64,000 bases of DNA from Gammaproteobacteria bacterium (GCA_018970145.1 JAGWWY010000009.1:1-64000), one strand, 5' to 3'. Counted from the stretch's first letter, positions 7,844 to 17,759 are shown. A program made the numbers and translations. Notes: generated by a model from the letters alone, not told the origin.

Positions 7844-10819
7844 TTACTTCCCGAAGCTCAACCGAAGGTCGAGGTAGTAGTGACGGCCGTAGTCCGAGTG
7901 CACATCGGACATATAGCCAAAGTAATCGTCCGCCAGCGGTGCTCGCTCGTTCGTGACGTTGTTAACGCCGAATCGCACCCGGCTCTTCACGCCCGAGAGA
8001 TCGAAGCGATAGTCGACCGTCGCGTTGCCCGTGGTCATCGCCGGCAAAATCCAGCGAGTACCATCGGCCAAGGTGACGCCGCTGTCGTAAACACTGCCGA
8101 TGCGGAAGCCCGACAGCGACGCGCTCCAATCGCCTTTGCGCCAACTAAGCGTCAGGTTGTGGCGATTGCGCGGGTTGCCATCCATGCCGATGAGGTTGGC
8201 GAAACCGTCGACCGGGTAGTTGCCCGGCAACGTGCCAGCGGCTTGTGCAGCAACGAGATCACCCGCAAGTCCGCCCGCCGATTGCTCGAGCTCCGTCATG
8301 AATGAGGCAGCGTAGCGAACCGAGAAGCGACCGAGATCGGTGCGCAAGCTGTAGTCGAGCGCCACGTCGATGCCCGCGGCCGTACGCGTATCGAGGTTGG
8401 TGTAGCGATCGTCGATGAAGTTCACATCGCCCGCTGGGCAGATGCCGGCCTTCAGGTAGTTGGCCGGATCAATGTTGAAGCTCGTGCTCGAGCGAACGAC
8501 GGCCGAGTTGCCGGTGAAAGCTCCGCAATTGGTGGTGCCGTTGGCGATACGCGCGAGCAGATCGACGAGCGTGTGGTTCTCTTCACCGAGCAGTCCAATC
8601 GTGTTGGTCTTCTCTATTTCCCAATAGTCTACGCTGAAGGCCAGATCTTCGAGCGGCGCGATCACGAAGCCGACGGAGAAATTCTCCGACTCTTCGGGCT
8701 CGAGCGCATCGCTGCCTTGCGCCAAGCGCAGCGTGCCTTCGCGGCAGGCGGTGGCGCTGACACCGGCTTTTTCGGCGGCGTATTGGCAGACATAGTCCGT
8801 CGTCGTGTTGGTACGCGAGACGATCGACTCGTTGACGGTGATGAGGTTCGGCACGCGGAAGCCTTGCGACCACGATGCACGCAACAACACGTTATCGAGC
8901 GGGCGCCAGCCGAGTGCGACTTTACCGACGGTGGCATCACCCAGATCCGAGAAGTCTTCGTAACGGCCGGCCAACTGCATATCGAGATCTTGCAGCACGG
9001 GCAACGAGAACTCGGTGAACACGGAGTCGGTACGACGATCACCCGAGCTGTCTGGCGTCGGCGAGGAGTTCATGACGTCCGAAATGAATGGGTAAGTTTC
9101 ACCACCGGCTGCCGTAAAGCGGATCGTGCCATCGAGGCGCGGGTCGCGATCGTCGACGAACGACTCTTCGCGAGTCTCGAGGCCGATCACCATGCCAGCT
9201 TTGCCGCCCGGCAGATCAAAGAGGTCATTACGCGAGAACTTGGCATCGAACATCGTGAGCTCGGTTTCGGTCAGACGATAAACGTCGATGAGCGCACGCT
9301 CGATGTTGGAGTTCACGCCGCCGCTGAACGGGTTGTACGCGGCGGCGGTCGAATCGTTCAGGGCCGCTTGCATCAGAGTGTTGCTGATACGGTTGCTCGT
9401 GATGTCATCGTTGGTGGCTTTGTTCCAGGTGACCGCGGCCTCCCAGTCCCAAGTGCCGATCTCGCCGCGAAAGCCCTGCACGATACGGAACATCTCACCG
9501 TCGTTGTCGACGATGCGGCCCTTCTGAGACCAGCGGTAGTTGTCCATCGAGAGCGCAAGGCCCGTGCACGGTACGCGCGGGATCACCGAGGCGGGCAGGC
9601 GATTCGGTGAACCGCAAGGGCCGAACGGGTTGTAGTAGTTCTGCGCGCCGACGACAAGGTTCGAAGCGGCGTTCACGAAGCTGCTCGGACCGCGACGGGT
9701 GATCGTCTCAGATGCGTAGTACATCAACTCGGTGAAGCTCTCGAGTGATTCGTTGAGCTCGTGATCAATGGTCGCGTAGACGTTCAACCGCTCGAGCGCC
9801 GAGCGCAGGTCTCGATCTTCGTTGAGGTTGTACCGAACCGTGCCTTGACCATCGACCGCGCCGCACACCGTTGCGCTGAGGGCGTATTTGCAACGCGGGT
9901 CGCCGACGGGGTAGGTCTCGAATTCACCGGCCGAGTCCCAAATCGTGTTGGTCAGACCAAAAGCCGTGACGGCCGGAACTACGTCGAACTGACCCCACAG
10001 CGAGTTCGCCGAGTCATTGGTGAAGCGCGAGTCGCCTGCCCAACGTGAGTCGGCAGGGATGTAGCGGGTGTAATCGGAGTTTGCCCAACGCGGGTCGTCC
10101 TGCGAGCCCACGCGATCGCGATCAAACCAGCTTGCAAATACATTGAGCTTGGTCCGGCCCTCGTTGAAAGCTTGGCCGAACTCGGCATAGATCGACTGGT
10201 TGCTACGCGAAAAATTCTCGTAGTCCGTATAACGCGCGCCGATGTTGAAGCCTTCGAAATCGCGCTTGATTACCGTGTTGAATACACCGGCCACTGCGTC
10301 GGCGCCGTAGATTGCCGAGGCGCCGTCGCGCAGCACTTCGACACGATCGATGCCATAGGTCGGGATCATGTTGGAGTTGACACTGTTGACCGGGACGAAG
10401 CTGCCGCCAACCTGTTCGGTCTGATACTGCGGCGAGTTCACCATGCGACGGCCATTGAGCAACACCAGCGTGTTGCCCGTGCCGAGGCTGCGCAGATTGA
10501 ATGCGCCGACGTCACCGCCCGCCGAGTTCACACCACCGCTGATGTTGGCCGCCTCGTTGACGAAGTTGTTGCCGTTTTCCGGGATGAGATCGAGCAGTTG
10601 ATCGCCCGAGTCGATGCCAAAGACTTCGATTGTTTCGCTACCGACGATCGAGATGGGCAGGGCGTCCGAGATGACGGCGCCGCGAATTTGCGAACCGGTG
10701 ACGACGACCTCTTCGAGGACCTCGGTGCCCGTTGCAGGCTGTTGTGCTAGCAACGGTGCGCTCGCGCCGATGGTCAGCGCGACGAAGACGTCGACCGCTG
10801 CTCTATTTCTCGATTGCAT
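7844..10819 (-). CDS. TonB-dependent outer-membrane receptor 1
   Basis: 991 residues. The start is set by GGAG at 10826-10829, six bases before the ATG at 10819; the open frame reaches further up but would run into the divergent gene. A signal peptide ends near A-P-L-L-A-Q-Q, then a TonB box (E-E-V-V-V-T-G) leads into the plug, with L-L-N-G-R-R-M and R-V-E-V-L-R-D-G-A-S-A typical of plug strands. The rest is a 22-strand barrel closing with L-D-L-R-L-S-F-G-K. It belongs to the large, loop-rich class common in oligosaccharide and peptide uptake. It is divergent from a gamma-glutamyltransferase-like gene, hinting at peptides or conjugates as cargo; this is inference. Confidence 0.93.
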   Translation of the reverse strand: MQSRNRAAVDVFVALTIGASAPLLAQQPATGTEVLEEVVVTGSQIRGAVISDALPISIVGSETIEVFGIDSGDQLLDLIPENGNNFVNEAANISGGVNSAGGDVGAFNLRSLGTGNTLVLLNGRRMVNSPQYQTEQVGGSFVPVNSVNSNMIPTYGIDRVEVLRDGASAIYGADAVAGVFNTVIKRDFEGFNIGARYTDYENFSRSNQSIYAEFGQAFNEGRTKLNVFASWFDRDRVGSQDDPRWANSDYTRYIPADSRWAGDSRFTNDSANSLWGQFDVVPAVTAFGLTNTIWDSAGEFETYPVGDPRCKYALSATVCGAVDGQGTVRYNLNEDRDLRSALERLNVYATIDHELNESLESFTELMYYASETITRRGPSSFVNAASNLVVGAQNYYNPFGPCGSPNRLPASVIPRVPCTGLALSMDNYRWSQKGRIVDNDGEMFRIVQGFRGEIGTWDWEAAVTWNKATNDDITSNRISNTLMQAALNDSTAAAYNPFSGGVNSNIERALIDVYRLTETELTMFDAKFSRNDLFDLPGGKAGMVIGLETREESFVDDRDPRLDGTIRFTAAGGETYPFISDVMNSSPTPDSSGDRRTDSVFTEFSLPVLQDLDMQLAGRYEDFSDLGDATVGKVALGWRPLDNVLLRASWSQGFRVPNLITVNESIVSRTNTTTDYVCQYAAEKAGVSATACREGTLRLAQGSDALEPEESENFSVGFVIAPLEDLAFSVDYWEIEKTNTIGLLGEENHTLVDLLARIANGTTNCGAFTGNSAVVRSSTSFNIDPANYLKAGICPAGDVNFIDDRYTNLDTRTAAGIDVALDYSLRTDLGRFSVRYAASFMTELEQSAGGLAGDLVAAQAAGTLPGNYPVDGFANLIGMDGNPRNRHNLTLSWRKGDWSASLSGFRIGSVYDSGVTLADGTRWILPAMTTGNATVDYRFDLSGVKSRVRFGVNNVTNERAPLADDYFGYMSDVHSDYGRHYYLDLRLSFGK

Positions 10820-10825
10820 GTCCCG

Positions 10826-10829
10826 CTCC
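10826..10829 (-). promoter_or_regulatory. Ribosome binding site that fixes the receptor 1 start
   Basis: GGAG on the minus strand, six bases before the ATG at 10819. It decides between this ATG and several in-frame upstream codons reaching to 11026. The 66-base gap to the divergent gene (10820-10885) must hold both promoters; I see no clear boxes in it. Confidence 0.6.
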
Positions 10830-10885
10830 ATTTCGTATTGAATTCGGTGTGCAGGCCGTGAGTGGGCCCAAGGGGTAAAGGTTAT

Positions 10886-12634
10886 ATGAATTTGGTGCGT
10901 CAGCGGTATGGGTTTAGTCGGATACAGCAACGTGCCTGTGTTTTTATCGCCACAATATTTTTGTGTCTCGCGGCGGGTGAGGCCGCCGCGCAGCGCCAAA
11001 GCTTGCTCGAGTACCCGAGCATCCACTCGCCGAAGGTGGGTTTGCAGGGCATGGTCGTTTCGCAGAACGAAATCGCCAGTGCAGTCGGAGCGCGAATTTT
11101 AGCCGAAGGGGGCAACGCCTTCGATGCGGCGGTGGCGGTGGGTTTTGCCTTGGCCGTGACGCTGCCGCGCGCGGGCAACATCGGTGGCGATGGATTTCTG
11201 ACTGCCTATGTGGCGAGTCAGCGGAAAGTCACGACGATTGATTTTCGTAGCGTCGCGCCGCAAACGGCGCAGCTTGAAATGTTTCTCGATGCGAAGGGCG
11301 AGGAGAGTGAGTCTGCTTCGGTCGGGTATCGAGCTGCCGCCGTGCCCGGCACGGTCGCGGGGCTCGAGCTTGCGCATAAACGATACGGAAAATTGGCGTG
11401 GGCTCAGTTGGTTGCCCCTGCCGTCGCACTGGCTCGCGACGGCGTGGTGCTCAGCGCCGACGAGGCCTTTGTGTTTGGATGGGGACAGAAACGATTGCAA
11501 GCGAGTGAGGCGGCGCAACGTACTTTCTTCAAAGCGGATGGCAGTGGATATCGCGCGGGCGAGCGTTTGCAGCAAGCGGATCTAGCATGGACACTTGATG
11601 CGATCGCCAAAGGCGGCGCTGATGCTTTTTATCGCGGTGAGATAGCAGCACGCATCGAAGCGGATATGCAGCGCCAGGGTGGGTTGATTACCCGGGCCGA
11701 TTTGGCTGCCTACCGAGCCATCGAGCGCGAACCTTTGAGCACCACTTATCGGGGCTACACCATCTATACGGCGCCGCCGGCGAGCGGGGGCATTACGCTG
11801 TTGACCATGCTGAATATTCTTGAGAACTTCGAGGTCGCGAAGTTGGAACCGGGGTCAGCCGAAGCGGTGCATCTGTTGGCCGAGACGATGCGGCTCGGTA
11901 ACCGCGATCGGATCGCGCATTTGGGTGACACGGCGTTTGCGACGGTGCCACTCGAGGGTTTGGTTTCAAAGAAATACGCAGCTGATCGAGCCAAGCTGAT
12001 CAAGCCGCGCAAGGCCGGCAAGGACTCGGTGATAAAGGCGGGAAATCCGGCCGATTACGAAAGCCCGAGCACGACACATTATTCCGTGGCCGACTCGGCA
12101 GGAAACTGGGTCTCCGTGACCTACACCTTGGGCTCTGATTTCGGTTCGGGCGCGATGATCGAAGGCACCGGTATTCTTCTGAACAACCAGATGAATAATT
12201 TCAGTCACGAGCGAGCTCGCATTGCCTTGCAACGCGGCGAGCCCTTGCCGCCAAATGCCATGGAAGCGGGTAAGCGCATGGTCTCGACGATGACGCCAAC
12301 CTTGGTCCTCAGAGGCGACACTCCTTGGATGGCTGTCGGCACACCGGGGGGCGGTCGCATCGTGAATACCATCCTGCAGGTTGTGGTGAACGCCATCGAC
12401 TTCAAACTGAATATTGACGAGGCCATCCATCAACCGCGCGTATCACAAGTGTCGGGCGCGCTTGAGATCGAGCCGAATTACAATCCGGACACCCGCAAAC
12501 GCCTGGAGAAGATGGGCCACAAGACACGCGCGAGCGAGACCATGGGCAGCGTGCAGGCAATCGTTCTCGAAAACGGCTATTTCTTTGGCGGATCCGACCC
12601 ACGCAGACCCGGTGCAGCGGCGGTCGCGCCGTGA
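10886..12634 (+). CDS. ggt: Gamma-glutamyltransferase-family Ntn hydrolase
   Basis: 582 residues from the ATG at 10886. A signal peptide (about 1-36, ending A-A-A-Q) sends it to the periplasm. The self-processing site is S-T-T-H-Y-S-V: Thr396 would become the N-terminal nucleophile of the small subunit. Other family marks are N-I-G-G-D-G-F, D-F-R-S-V-A-P, L-L-N-N-Q-M and G-T-P-G-G-G-R. Where E. coli GGT has Q-M-D-D this protein has Q-M-N-N (437-438), so the Asp that holds the glutamyl amino group (Asp433 of E. coli) is Asn. The true substrate may therefore not be glutathione. Its stop overlaps the glucokinase start. Confidence 0.9.
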   Translation: MNLVRQRYGFSRIQQRACVFIATIFLCLAAGEAAAQRQSLLEYPSIHSPKVGLQGMVVSQNEIASAVGARILAEGGNAFDAAVAVGFALAVTLPRAGNIGGDGFLTAYVASQRKVTTIDFRSVAPQTAQLEMFLDAKGEESESASVGYRAAAVPGTVAGLELAHKRYGKLAWAQLVAPAVALARDGVVLSADEAFVFGWGQKRLQASEAAQRTFFKADGSGYRAGERLQQADLAWTLDAIAKGGADAFYRGEIAARIEADMQRQGGLITRADLAAYRAIEREPLSTTYRGYTIYTAPPASGGITLLTMLNILENFEVAKLEPGSAEAVHLLAETMRLGNRDRIAHLGDTAFATVPLEGLVSKKYAADRAKLIKPRKAGKDSVIKAGNPADYESPSTTHYSVADSAGNWVSVTYTLGSDFGSGAMIEGTGILLNNQMNNFSHERARIALQRGEPLPPNAMEAGKRMVSTMTPTLVLRGDTPWMAVGTPGGGRIVNTILQVVVNAIDFKLNIDEAIHQPRVSQVSGALEIEPNYNPDTRKRLEKMGHKTRASETMGSVQAIVLENGYFFGGSDPRRPGAAAVAP

Positions 12635-13608
12635 AATCACCGCTTCTCGTCGGCGATATCGGTGGCACTCATGCGCGCTTTGCGCTCTACGAGGGTGGTG
12701 TCGATGGCAACGGCGAACTGCATCTGCATCGCACGCTGTCAGCCGGTGCACATCCGACGTTCGATCAGGCGATCCGCACCTATCTCGACGGTGTGGCAAT
12801 CGACGCGGCGAGCCTCATCGGTGGGGGCTTCGCGGTCGCAGCGCCACTCGATGGTGGCGTTGTTCGCTTCACGAACTCGCCTTGGTCTTTCGTGGGGTCC
12901 GAGTTGCAGTCCGCGTTGAAGCTGTCGCGCCTTACCGTGATCAATGATTTTGAGGCGTTGGCGTTGCGTGTACCGTCTCTCTCGAACGAGGAGAGGCTCA
13001 CCTTGCGTTCAGGAAAGTCGGAGGCTCAAGCGGCCAAGCTCGTGTTGGGCCCCGGCACCGGTCTCGGTGTTGCCGGAATCGTGTCGCTGCCAAGCGAAGG
13101 CGGCCGGTGGCGGGCGGTGCCGGGTGAGGGTGGGCACATCTCGTTTGCACCGAGCGACGATTTCGAGTTTGAACTGCTGCAGTTCCTGAAGGGGCGCTAC
13201 GGGCGAGTGTCGGTCGAGCGCGTCTTATGCGGTGATGGCCTCGCGGCGATTCATCAATTTTTGTTGTCGCGCGCGGGTGTTTCAGACCTGCGCGCGATTA
13301 CCGCCGCAGCGGTCACCGCTCAGGCGCTCGCGGGTGAGCGCCTTGCTCGCGAGTCCGTTTTGCGCTTTCTCGCTGCGCTTGGCAGTTTCGCCGGCGACTG
13401 TGCTTTGATGTATGCCGCGCGCGGCGGCGTCTATATCGGTGGCGGCATCGTGCCGCGATTCGTTTCGTTACTCGAGGAGAGTGATCTTCTCGAACGCTTC
13501 AACGACAAGGGACGAATGTCTCCTTGGGTGTCGCAAATCCCGCTGCATCTAATGACGGACGAGCGTTCGGCCTTGCGGGGCGTGGCGATGGTGGCTGCGC
13601 TGCATTAA
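12631..13608 (+). CDS. glk: Glucokinase
   Basis: 325 residues, GTG start overlapping the upstream stop by four bases (GTGA), so translation is coupled. It phosphorylates glucose to glucose 6-phosphate with ATP. Family signs: phosphate loop G-D-I-G-G-T-H-A-R-F at 8-17, the catalytic segment I-N-D-F-E-A, G-P-G-T-G-L-G-V and G-E-G-G-H-I-S-F, as in the bacterial Glk (non-ROK) group. Length is normal. Pairing with a secreted Ntn hydrolase and a TonB receptor suggests a small uptake-and-use unit, possibly for a sugar-containing compound. Confidence 0.92.
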   Translation: MKSPLLVGDIGGTHARFALYEGGVDGNGELHLHRTLSAGAHPTFDQAIRTYLDGVAIDAASLIGGGFAVAAPLDGGVVRFTNSPWSFVGSELQSALKLSRLTVINDFEALALRVPSLSNEERLTLRSGKSEAQAAKLVLGPGTGLGVAGIVSLPSEGGRWRAVPGEGGHISFAPSDDFEFELLQFLKGRYGRVSVERVLCGDGLAAIHQFLLSRAGVSDLRAITAAAVTAQALAGERLARESVLRFLAALGSFAGDCALMYAARGGVYIGGGIVPRFVSLLEESDLLERFNDKGRMSPWVSQIPLHLMTDERSALRGVAMVAALH

Positions 13609-13642
13609 CCGGTCTACGTGTGCGTCGAGATCATTGAGCCGT

Positions 13643-14992
13643 TTATTTTTCGTTTGACAGGTAACGATCGAGCTCGCGATGGAAATGTCGAATACGGCAT
13701 TCCTGCTCGCTCCAGATCGGACCACGAAATCCCCGTGAACGACTTCCGGCGCCAACGGCATGCACTAGCTCGACGTCTTGATTGAGCACCTCACCGAGAT
13801 CCGCCGATTGTCCCTCGCCGAATCGCTCGATGGGTGGGCGGGTCGCGCCGGTGATATCGGTACCCTTTGGTAATCCCATCCACGCGGGGACAAAGTAGTT
13901 CGGATCGTCGACATGACGAAACATCGTGATGTTGTCGTAGTAGAACTTTTTCGGGTCGTCGGGATGCGGCAGGAACCGCATGATGAAGACGCCTTCCGGG
14001 TGACAACCGATTTGTACGTTCGGGAATAAGCCCGTCGCCCAGCTGTCAGTGAGCTGGCCATCAACGAAGTTGTCGTAGTGAGAGAGGCCCAGGCGTTTCG
14101 CTCTCTCTCGCTTGCTGCGCTGTACGGCTTCGCGCACGCCGCTCGCTGAACCGTGATAAGAGTCGGGATCCATCCCCGCGTCTTGCATCATGAAGCGAAG
14201 CCCGGCATCGACGGATTGTTGGTCCGTAACTCGATGCGATTTGACGCATAGCGGTACGATCATTCGACTGAAGCCATTCGGATAAAGGTCGTATTGGCTG
14301 AAGTCCTCCATGACCGTTTGTGTCTGCGGATGGATGTGGGGTAGGTGATAAGTTTCATAGAAAGAGTCCACACCCACTTTCCAGTTCGCGTTCCATACCG
14401 TCCGGACGTGACGAACTGGATTCATCTCATCGATTCGATAATTTTCGAGATAGCCCTTGGGCAGTCCGATCCAGTCGGTAAGCGGCGCTGCTTTGCCATC
14501 TAAATTCACGAACACCAAGCCGGCATGGGTGTCGCAGCGAATCTCGGTTAGCCCGGGGCGATGTGCGACCAGCGCCGGCGGAAAGGTGGCTTCGTCAGTG
14601 ATGGTCTTGAGCGAGCCATTGCAACCAAATCTCCAGCCGTGAAACGCGCAGGTAAAGTCGCTCACGCTGCCAAAATCGTTCAACGCCACTCTATTGCCGC
14701 GGTGGGAACAGACGTTGTAAAAGGCGCGCAGAGAGCCGTCATCTTGGCGAACGATCAAGACGGACTCGTGTCCGATTTCGAAGGTGAAGTAATCGCCAGG
14801 CTCCCGGACGTCGGCGGTGACTCCCGCTAGCAACCAGACACGCGGCCAGAGCTGCGCCCACTCTCGACGCATGAAATCCTCGGCGTAATAACGAACCGGA
14901 TCGGGCACATCGAGCCCGTTATCGACGGCTTGTCGCTTAGCTTCGAGCGAATCGGCAGGTGCGTTGGGGTTGACGGCGTAGGTGTAGGGCAT
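13643..14992 (-). CDS. Rieske non-heme iron oxygenase, alpha subunit (RO1)
   Basis: 449 residues. The Rieske [2Fe-2S] site is C95-x-H97 (C-S-H-R-G-N) and C115-x2-H118 (C-A-F-H-G-W). The mononuclear iron site follows N-W-K-V-G-V-D, with His216 and His221; the residue three before His216 is Glu213, where naphthalene-type dioxygenases have Asp. That places it near the choline/carnitine monooxygenase branch. The C-terminus ends with Q-E-C-R-I-R-H-F-H-R-E-L-D-R. It needs an electron donor not found next to it. It is divergent from TonB receptor 2 across a 196-base control region. Confidence 0.92.
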   Translation of the reverse strand: MPYTYAVNPNAPADSLEAKRQAVDNGLDVPDPVRYYAEDFMRREWAQLWPRVWLLAGVTADVREPGDYFTFEIGHESVLIVRQDDGSLRAFYNVCSHRGNRVALNDFGSVSDFTCAFHGWRFGCNGSLKTITDEATFPPALVAHRPGLTEIRCDTHAGLVFVNLDGKAAPLTDWIGLPKGYLENYRIDEMNPVRHVRTVWNANWKVGVDSFYETYHLPHIHPQTQTVMEDFSQYDLYPNGFSRMIVPLCVKSHRVTDQQSVDAGLRFMMQDAGMDPDSYHGSASGVREAVQRSKRERAKRLGLSHYDNFVDGQLTDSWATGLFPNVQIGCHPEGVFIMRFLPHPDDPKKFYYDNITMFRHVDDPNYFVPAWMGLPKGTDITGATRPPIERFGEGQSADLGEVLNQDVELVHAVGAGSRSRGFRGPIWSEQECRIRHFHRELDRYLSNEK

Positions 14993-15025
14993 GGGCGCGT
15001 ACCTTTTCCTCTGCTTACTTTTATG

Positions 15026-15043
15026 TGTTGCTTTATAACAACA
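15026..15043. promoter_or_regulatory. Small inverted repeat in RO1/receptor 2 intergenic region
   Basis: TGTTG and CAACA flank an AT-rich 8-base centre (15031-15038). It lies 34 bases upstream of the RO1 start, in the 196-base AT-rich divergent region, and could be a repressor or activator half of the switch. Confidence 0.3.
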
Positions 15044-15067
15044 AAACTATCGTCGAGCAAATTAAAA

Positions 15068-15081
15068 AAACAGTACTGTTT
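15068..15081. promoter_or_regulatory. Perfect 14-bp palindrome, candidate operator
   Basis: AAACAGTACTGTTT is a perfect palindrome in the divergent region between RO1 (start 14992) and TonB receptor 2 (start 15189). Ten of its bases, AAACAGTACT, recur at 43373-43382 between the second TetR gene and the mutase. A TetR-type regulator of the island is a reasonable binder; that link is inference. Confidence 0.5.
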
Positions 15082-15188
15082 GATTTTTTTATATCCTACC
15101 ACCACACTGATACGGTAGCGTGAAAGTTGCGTTTCGGTCTGTCTGCAAGACGAAAGCGAAAAGACAAATTTACACAGGGGATAACAGG

Positions 15189-17738
15189 ATGCTCAACACA
15201 TACGGACGAACTGTGCAGCGCGCGGTTCGATCGAGTCTGCTGGCGAGTGCTCTAACGGTTGCGGCAGCGGCTCATGCGCAGCAACCGGCTGAGGAAGAGA
15301 TTCGTCTCGATGAAGTTACCGTCACTGCATCGCGTGGTGCATCGGCCACGGACCTGCAGTCGACCCCGATTTCGGTATCTGCGGTCACCTCCGCCGATAT
15401 CGATCGATTGGTCGCCAAGGACATCTCGGGGCTTGCCTCGGCAGTGCCGGGTTTCTCAGCCGCTCGAATTACGGCGTTCAACGCTGCATCGTTCGCGATG
15501 CGCGGTGTCGGTTTAACCGACATCATCGTTTATCAAGATTCGCCGGTCGGTGTGCAGGTAGACGACTTCGTTATGCCAAGCGTGCAGACGCAACTTCTCG
15601 ACACGTTCGACATCGAGGGCGCTGAGGTTTTGCGCGGACCGCAAGGTACTCTGTTCGGAAAGAACACGACGGGCGGCGCGGTCAACATCCGTACGAAGCG
15701 CCCCAACATGTCGGAGTTCGGTGCTCAGCTGCGGCTGGGTTATGGCAGTTTCGGTTCGCGACGGATTCAAGCGGCCGTCGATTTGCCGCTGCAGCAGGAC
15801 GTCTTCGCTTTACGTCTCGTCGGCTCGATCGCCGAATCGGACGGCTATTACAAGTTGGGGGCGACTTACGGCCCAATCAACACACTCAACATCTTCGGTG
15901 GTACCTTCGCCCCCTTCAACATCCCGGGTGTGACCGGCCAAAAGGGCGCTGGTACCGGCGAGACGACGGGCGGTGATGACGTTGTCAACGGACGCATCAA
16001 AGCGCAGTGGAATGTGTCGGACGATCTGACCGTGCTGCTGCAGGTCGAAAAGATGCGCGACCGATCGGATGCCGTCCCCGCGTTCAACGACACGCCACCG
16101 GGCGGACCTTATCTTTGGAACGTTCTCGGGTTTACTCGTCCAACGGGCGATCCGCTCGATAATATGGGTTCGACCCAGCGCGGTGATTCACTGCTTGCCA
16201 TGGACAAAGGACAAAAGATCGACGTAGATGGCGTCTATCTGAATGTCGAGTGGGATTTGGGTGCGCATCGGCTGTTCGCGGTCGCTGGATCGCGCGATCA
16301 GGATGAGCATCTCCCGAACACCTATACGGGTGCTGCACCGATCAACTCGATCACCAAGCAGCCGTTGTCTTTGTTCGATGCGACGCGCGATACCACACGC
16401 GAAACCAAGCAGATTGAAGTCCGACTCGCCTCGGACACCGATGGTGCTTTCAAGTACGTGGTCGGCGGATTTCAGCAAACGAACGATGCAAAATTCTGCG
16501 TCGTACAATTGCTCGGTTTCATCGATCTTGCGTTGCCGTTCGCCGCACTTGGCCTGCCTGCTCAGTTCAACAACAACACGCCGCAGGTGTTGTGTAACCA
16601 GCAAGACTCCGATTCGTTGGCCGGTTTCGTCGATCTGACTTATCAGGTCAGCGACAAATTCCAACTCGGTGCTGGCTTCCGCCATACCAAGGACGAGCGT
16701 GAGTGGGCGGGTCGTACTCAAGTCGGCTTCGGTGCCCTCGATCCGAAGAACCCGAACTTGACCGCGGCTCAACTGGGAAATCCGTTGGCTGCTGGCGACT
16801 TCACTCGCTATCCCGGCGGACAAATTGTCAATGCCTCTACCAAGGGCTTCGAGAATCTGCAGCGTAGCTGGTCCGAACCCAGCTGGCGTCTGACCGGTTC
16901 TTATCAGTGGACCGACAGTCTGTTTAGCTACCTGACGATTTCGCGGGGCTACAAGGCCGGTGGCTATAACGATCAGACCGGCACTAGCGGTTTGATGGTG
17001 CCGTCGTTGACCCGCCCGGTGGATCCGGAATACGCGACCAACTATGAATTCGGACTGAAGTTCGAGTCGGAGGATGGTCGATTCCGTTTCAACCCTACGG
17101 TTTTCTCAACTCTGTATGAAGATGCGCAACGCGCGGTCAACATCATCACCAAGAAGGGTGGAGCAGACTTCCAAGAGACGGTGTTCTACAACGCTGCCGA
17201 GGTCAAGTCGCAGGGCATTGAGCTCGAAATGCAGGCGTTGGTAACGGACTCGTTCCGGATCCGTGGCCAGGCCGCGTTTCTCGATGCCAAGTACGACAAG
17301 TTCGTGATCACCCAGCCTGGGCTCGTCGATGCTGTCAGCGGTGGTCAGATTGTGGCATTCAACGGCGACTTCTCCGGTCTGCCGGTGCCGCGCTCGCCGA
17401 AGACCAGCGGAGCTATTTCGGGCACCTACACGACTGATCTGGCCAGTGGTTCGCTGGATGTGACGGGTGAGGTGTACTACGAAGACGCCAACCTGTTCTA
17501 TATCTCCGCCGCTGGGCGTCAGTACGATGCGTACCTCGACGAGAAGACGCTGCTAAATCTATCCGTGACCTACACCGATGGTCAGGATCGATTCTTCGTC
17601 CGTGCCTACGGTAAGAATCTCTCCGATGAGCGATACCGAGTTGCGTCACAATCCGTCGCTACGTTGTGGACCCACACGCAGTGGGGCGCGCCGCGAAGCT
17701 ACGGCATCGAGGTGGGAGTGAACTTCGGCGGTAAGTGA
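15189..17738 (+). CDS. TonB-dependent outer-membrane receptor 2
   Basis: 849 residues from the ATG at 15189 (GGGG about 9 bases upstream); a GTG at 15120 opens the same frame but would spoil the signal peptide. Signal peptide to about residue 32 (A-H-A-Q-Q), TonB box near I-R-L-D-E-V-T-V-T-A, plug with L-R-G-P-Q-G-T-L-F-G-K-N-T-T-G-G-A. The barrel ends R-S-Y-G-I-E-V-G-V-N-F-G-G-K. This is the receptor class common in sphingomonad-like degraders of aromatics and steroids. Sharing a promoter region with RO1 suggests it imports the island's substrate. Confidence 0.92.
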   Translation: MLNTYGRTVQRAVRSSLLASALTVAAAAHAQQPAEEEIRLDEVTVTASRGASATDLQSTPISVSAVTSADIDRLVAKDISGLASAVPGFSAARITAFNAASFAMRGVGLTDIIVYQDSPVGVQVDDFVMPSVQTQLLDTFDIEGAEVLRGPQGTLFGKNTTGGAVNIRTKRPNMSEFGAQLRLGYGSFGSRRIQAAVDLPLQQDVFALRLVGSIAESDGYYKLGATYGPINTLNIFGGTFAPFNIPGVTGQKGAGTGETTGGDDVVNGRIKAQWNVSDDLTVLLQVEKMRDRSDAVPAFNDTPPGGPYLWNVLGFTRPTGDPLDNMGSTQRGDSLLAMDKGQKIDVDGVYLNVEWDLGAHRLFAVAGSRDQDEHLPNTYTGAAPINSITKQPLSLFDATRDTTRETKQIEVRLASDTDGAFKYVVGGFQQTNDAKFCVVQLLGFIDLALPFAALGLPAQFNNNTPQVLCNQQDSDSLAGFVDLTYQVSDKFQLGAGFRHTKDEREWAGRTQVGFGALDPKNPNLTAAQLGNPLAAGDFTRYPGGQIVNASTKGFENLQRSWSEPSWRLTGSYQWTDSLFSYLTISRGYKAGGYNDQTGTSGLMVPSLTRPVDPEYATNYEFGLKFESEDGRFRFNPTVFSTLYEDAQRAVNIITKKGGADFQETVFYNAAEVKSQGIELEMQALVTDSFRIRGQAAFLDAKYDKFVITQPGLVDAVSGGQIVAFNGDFSGLPVPRSPKTSGAISGTYTTDLASGSLDVTGEVYYEDANLFYISAAGRQYDAYLDEKTLLNLSVTYTDGQDRFFVRAYGKNLSDERYRVASQSVATLWTHTQWGAPRSYGIEVGVNFGGK

Positions 17739-17759
17739 CCGCTCGATCGCTGTCAAAGC

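Noticed and set aside
8573-9610. 345-codon open frame on the plus strand
   Set aside because: It is antisense to TonB receptor 1, has biased Arg/Val/Glu-rich composition and no domain; a high-GC shadow frame.
10820-11026. N-terminal extension of TonB receptor 1
   Set aside because: It would overlap the signal peptide region of the divergent gene; the GGAG site and signal peptide favour the ATG at 10819.
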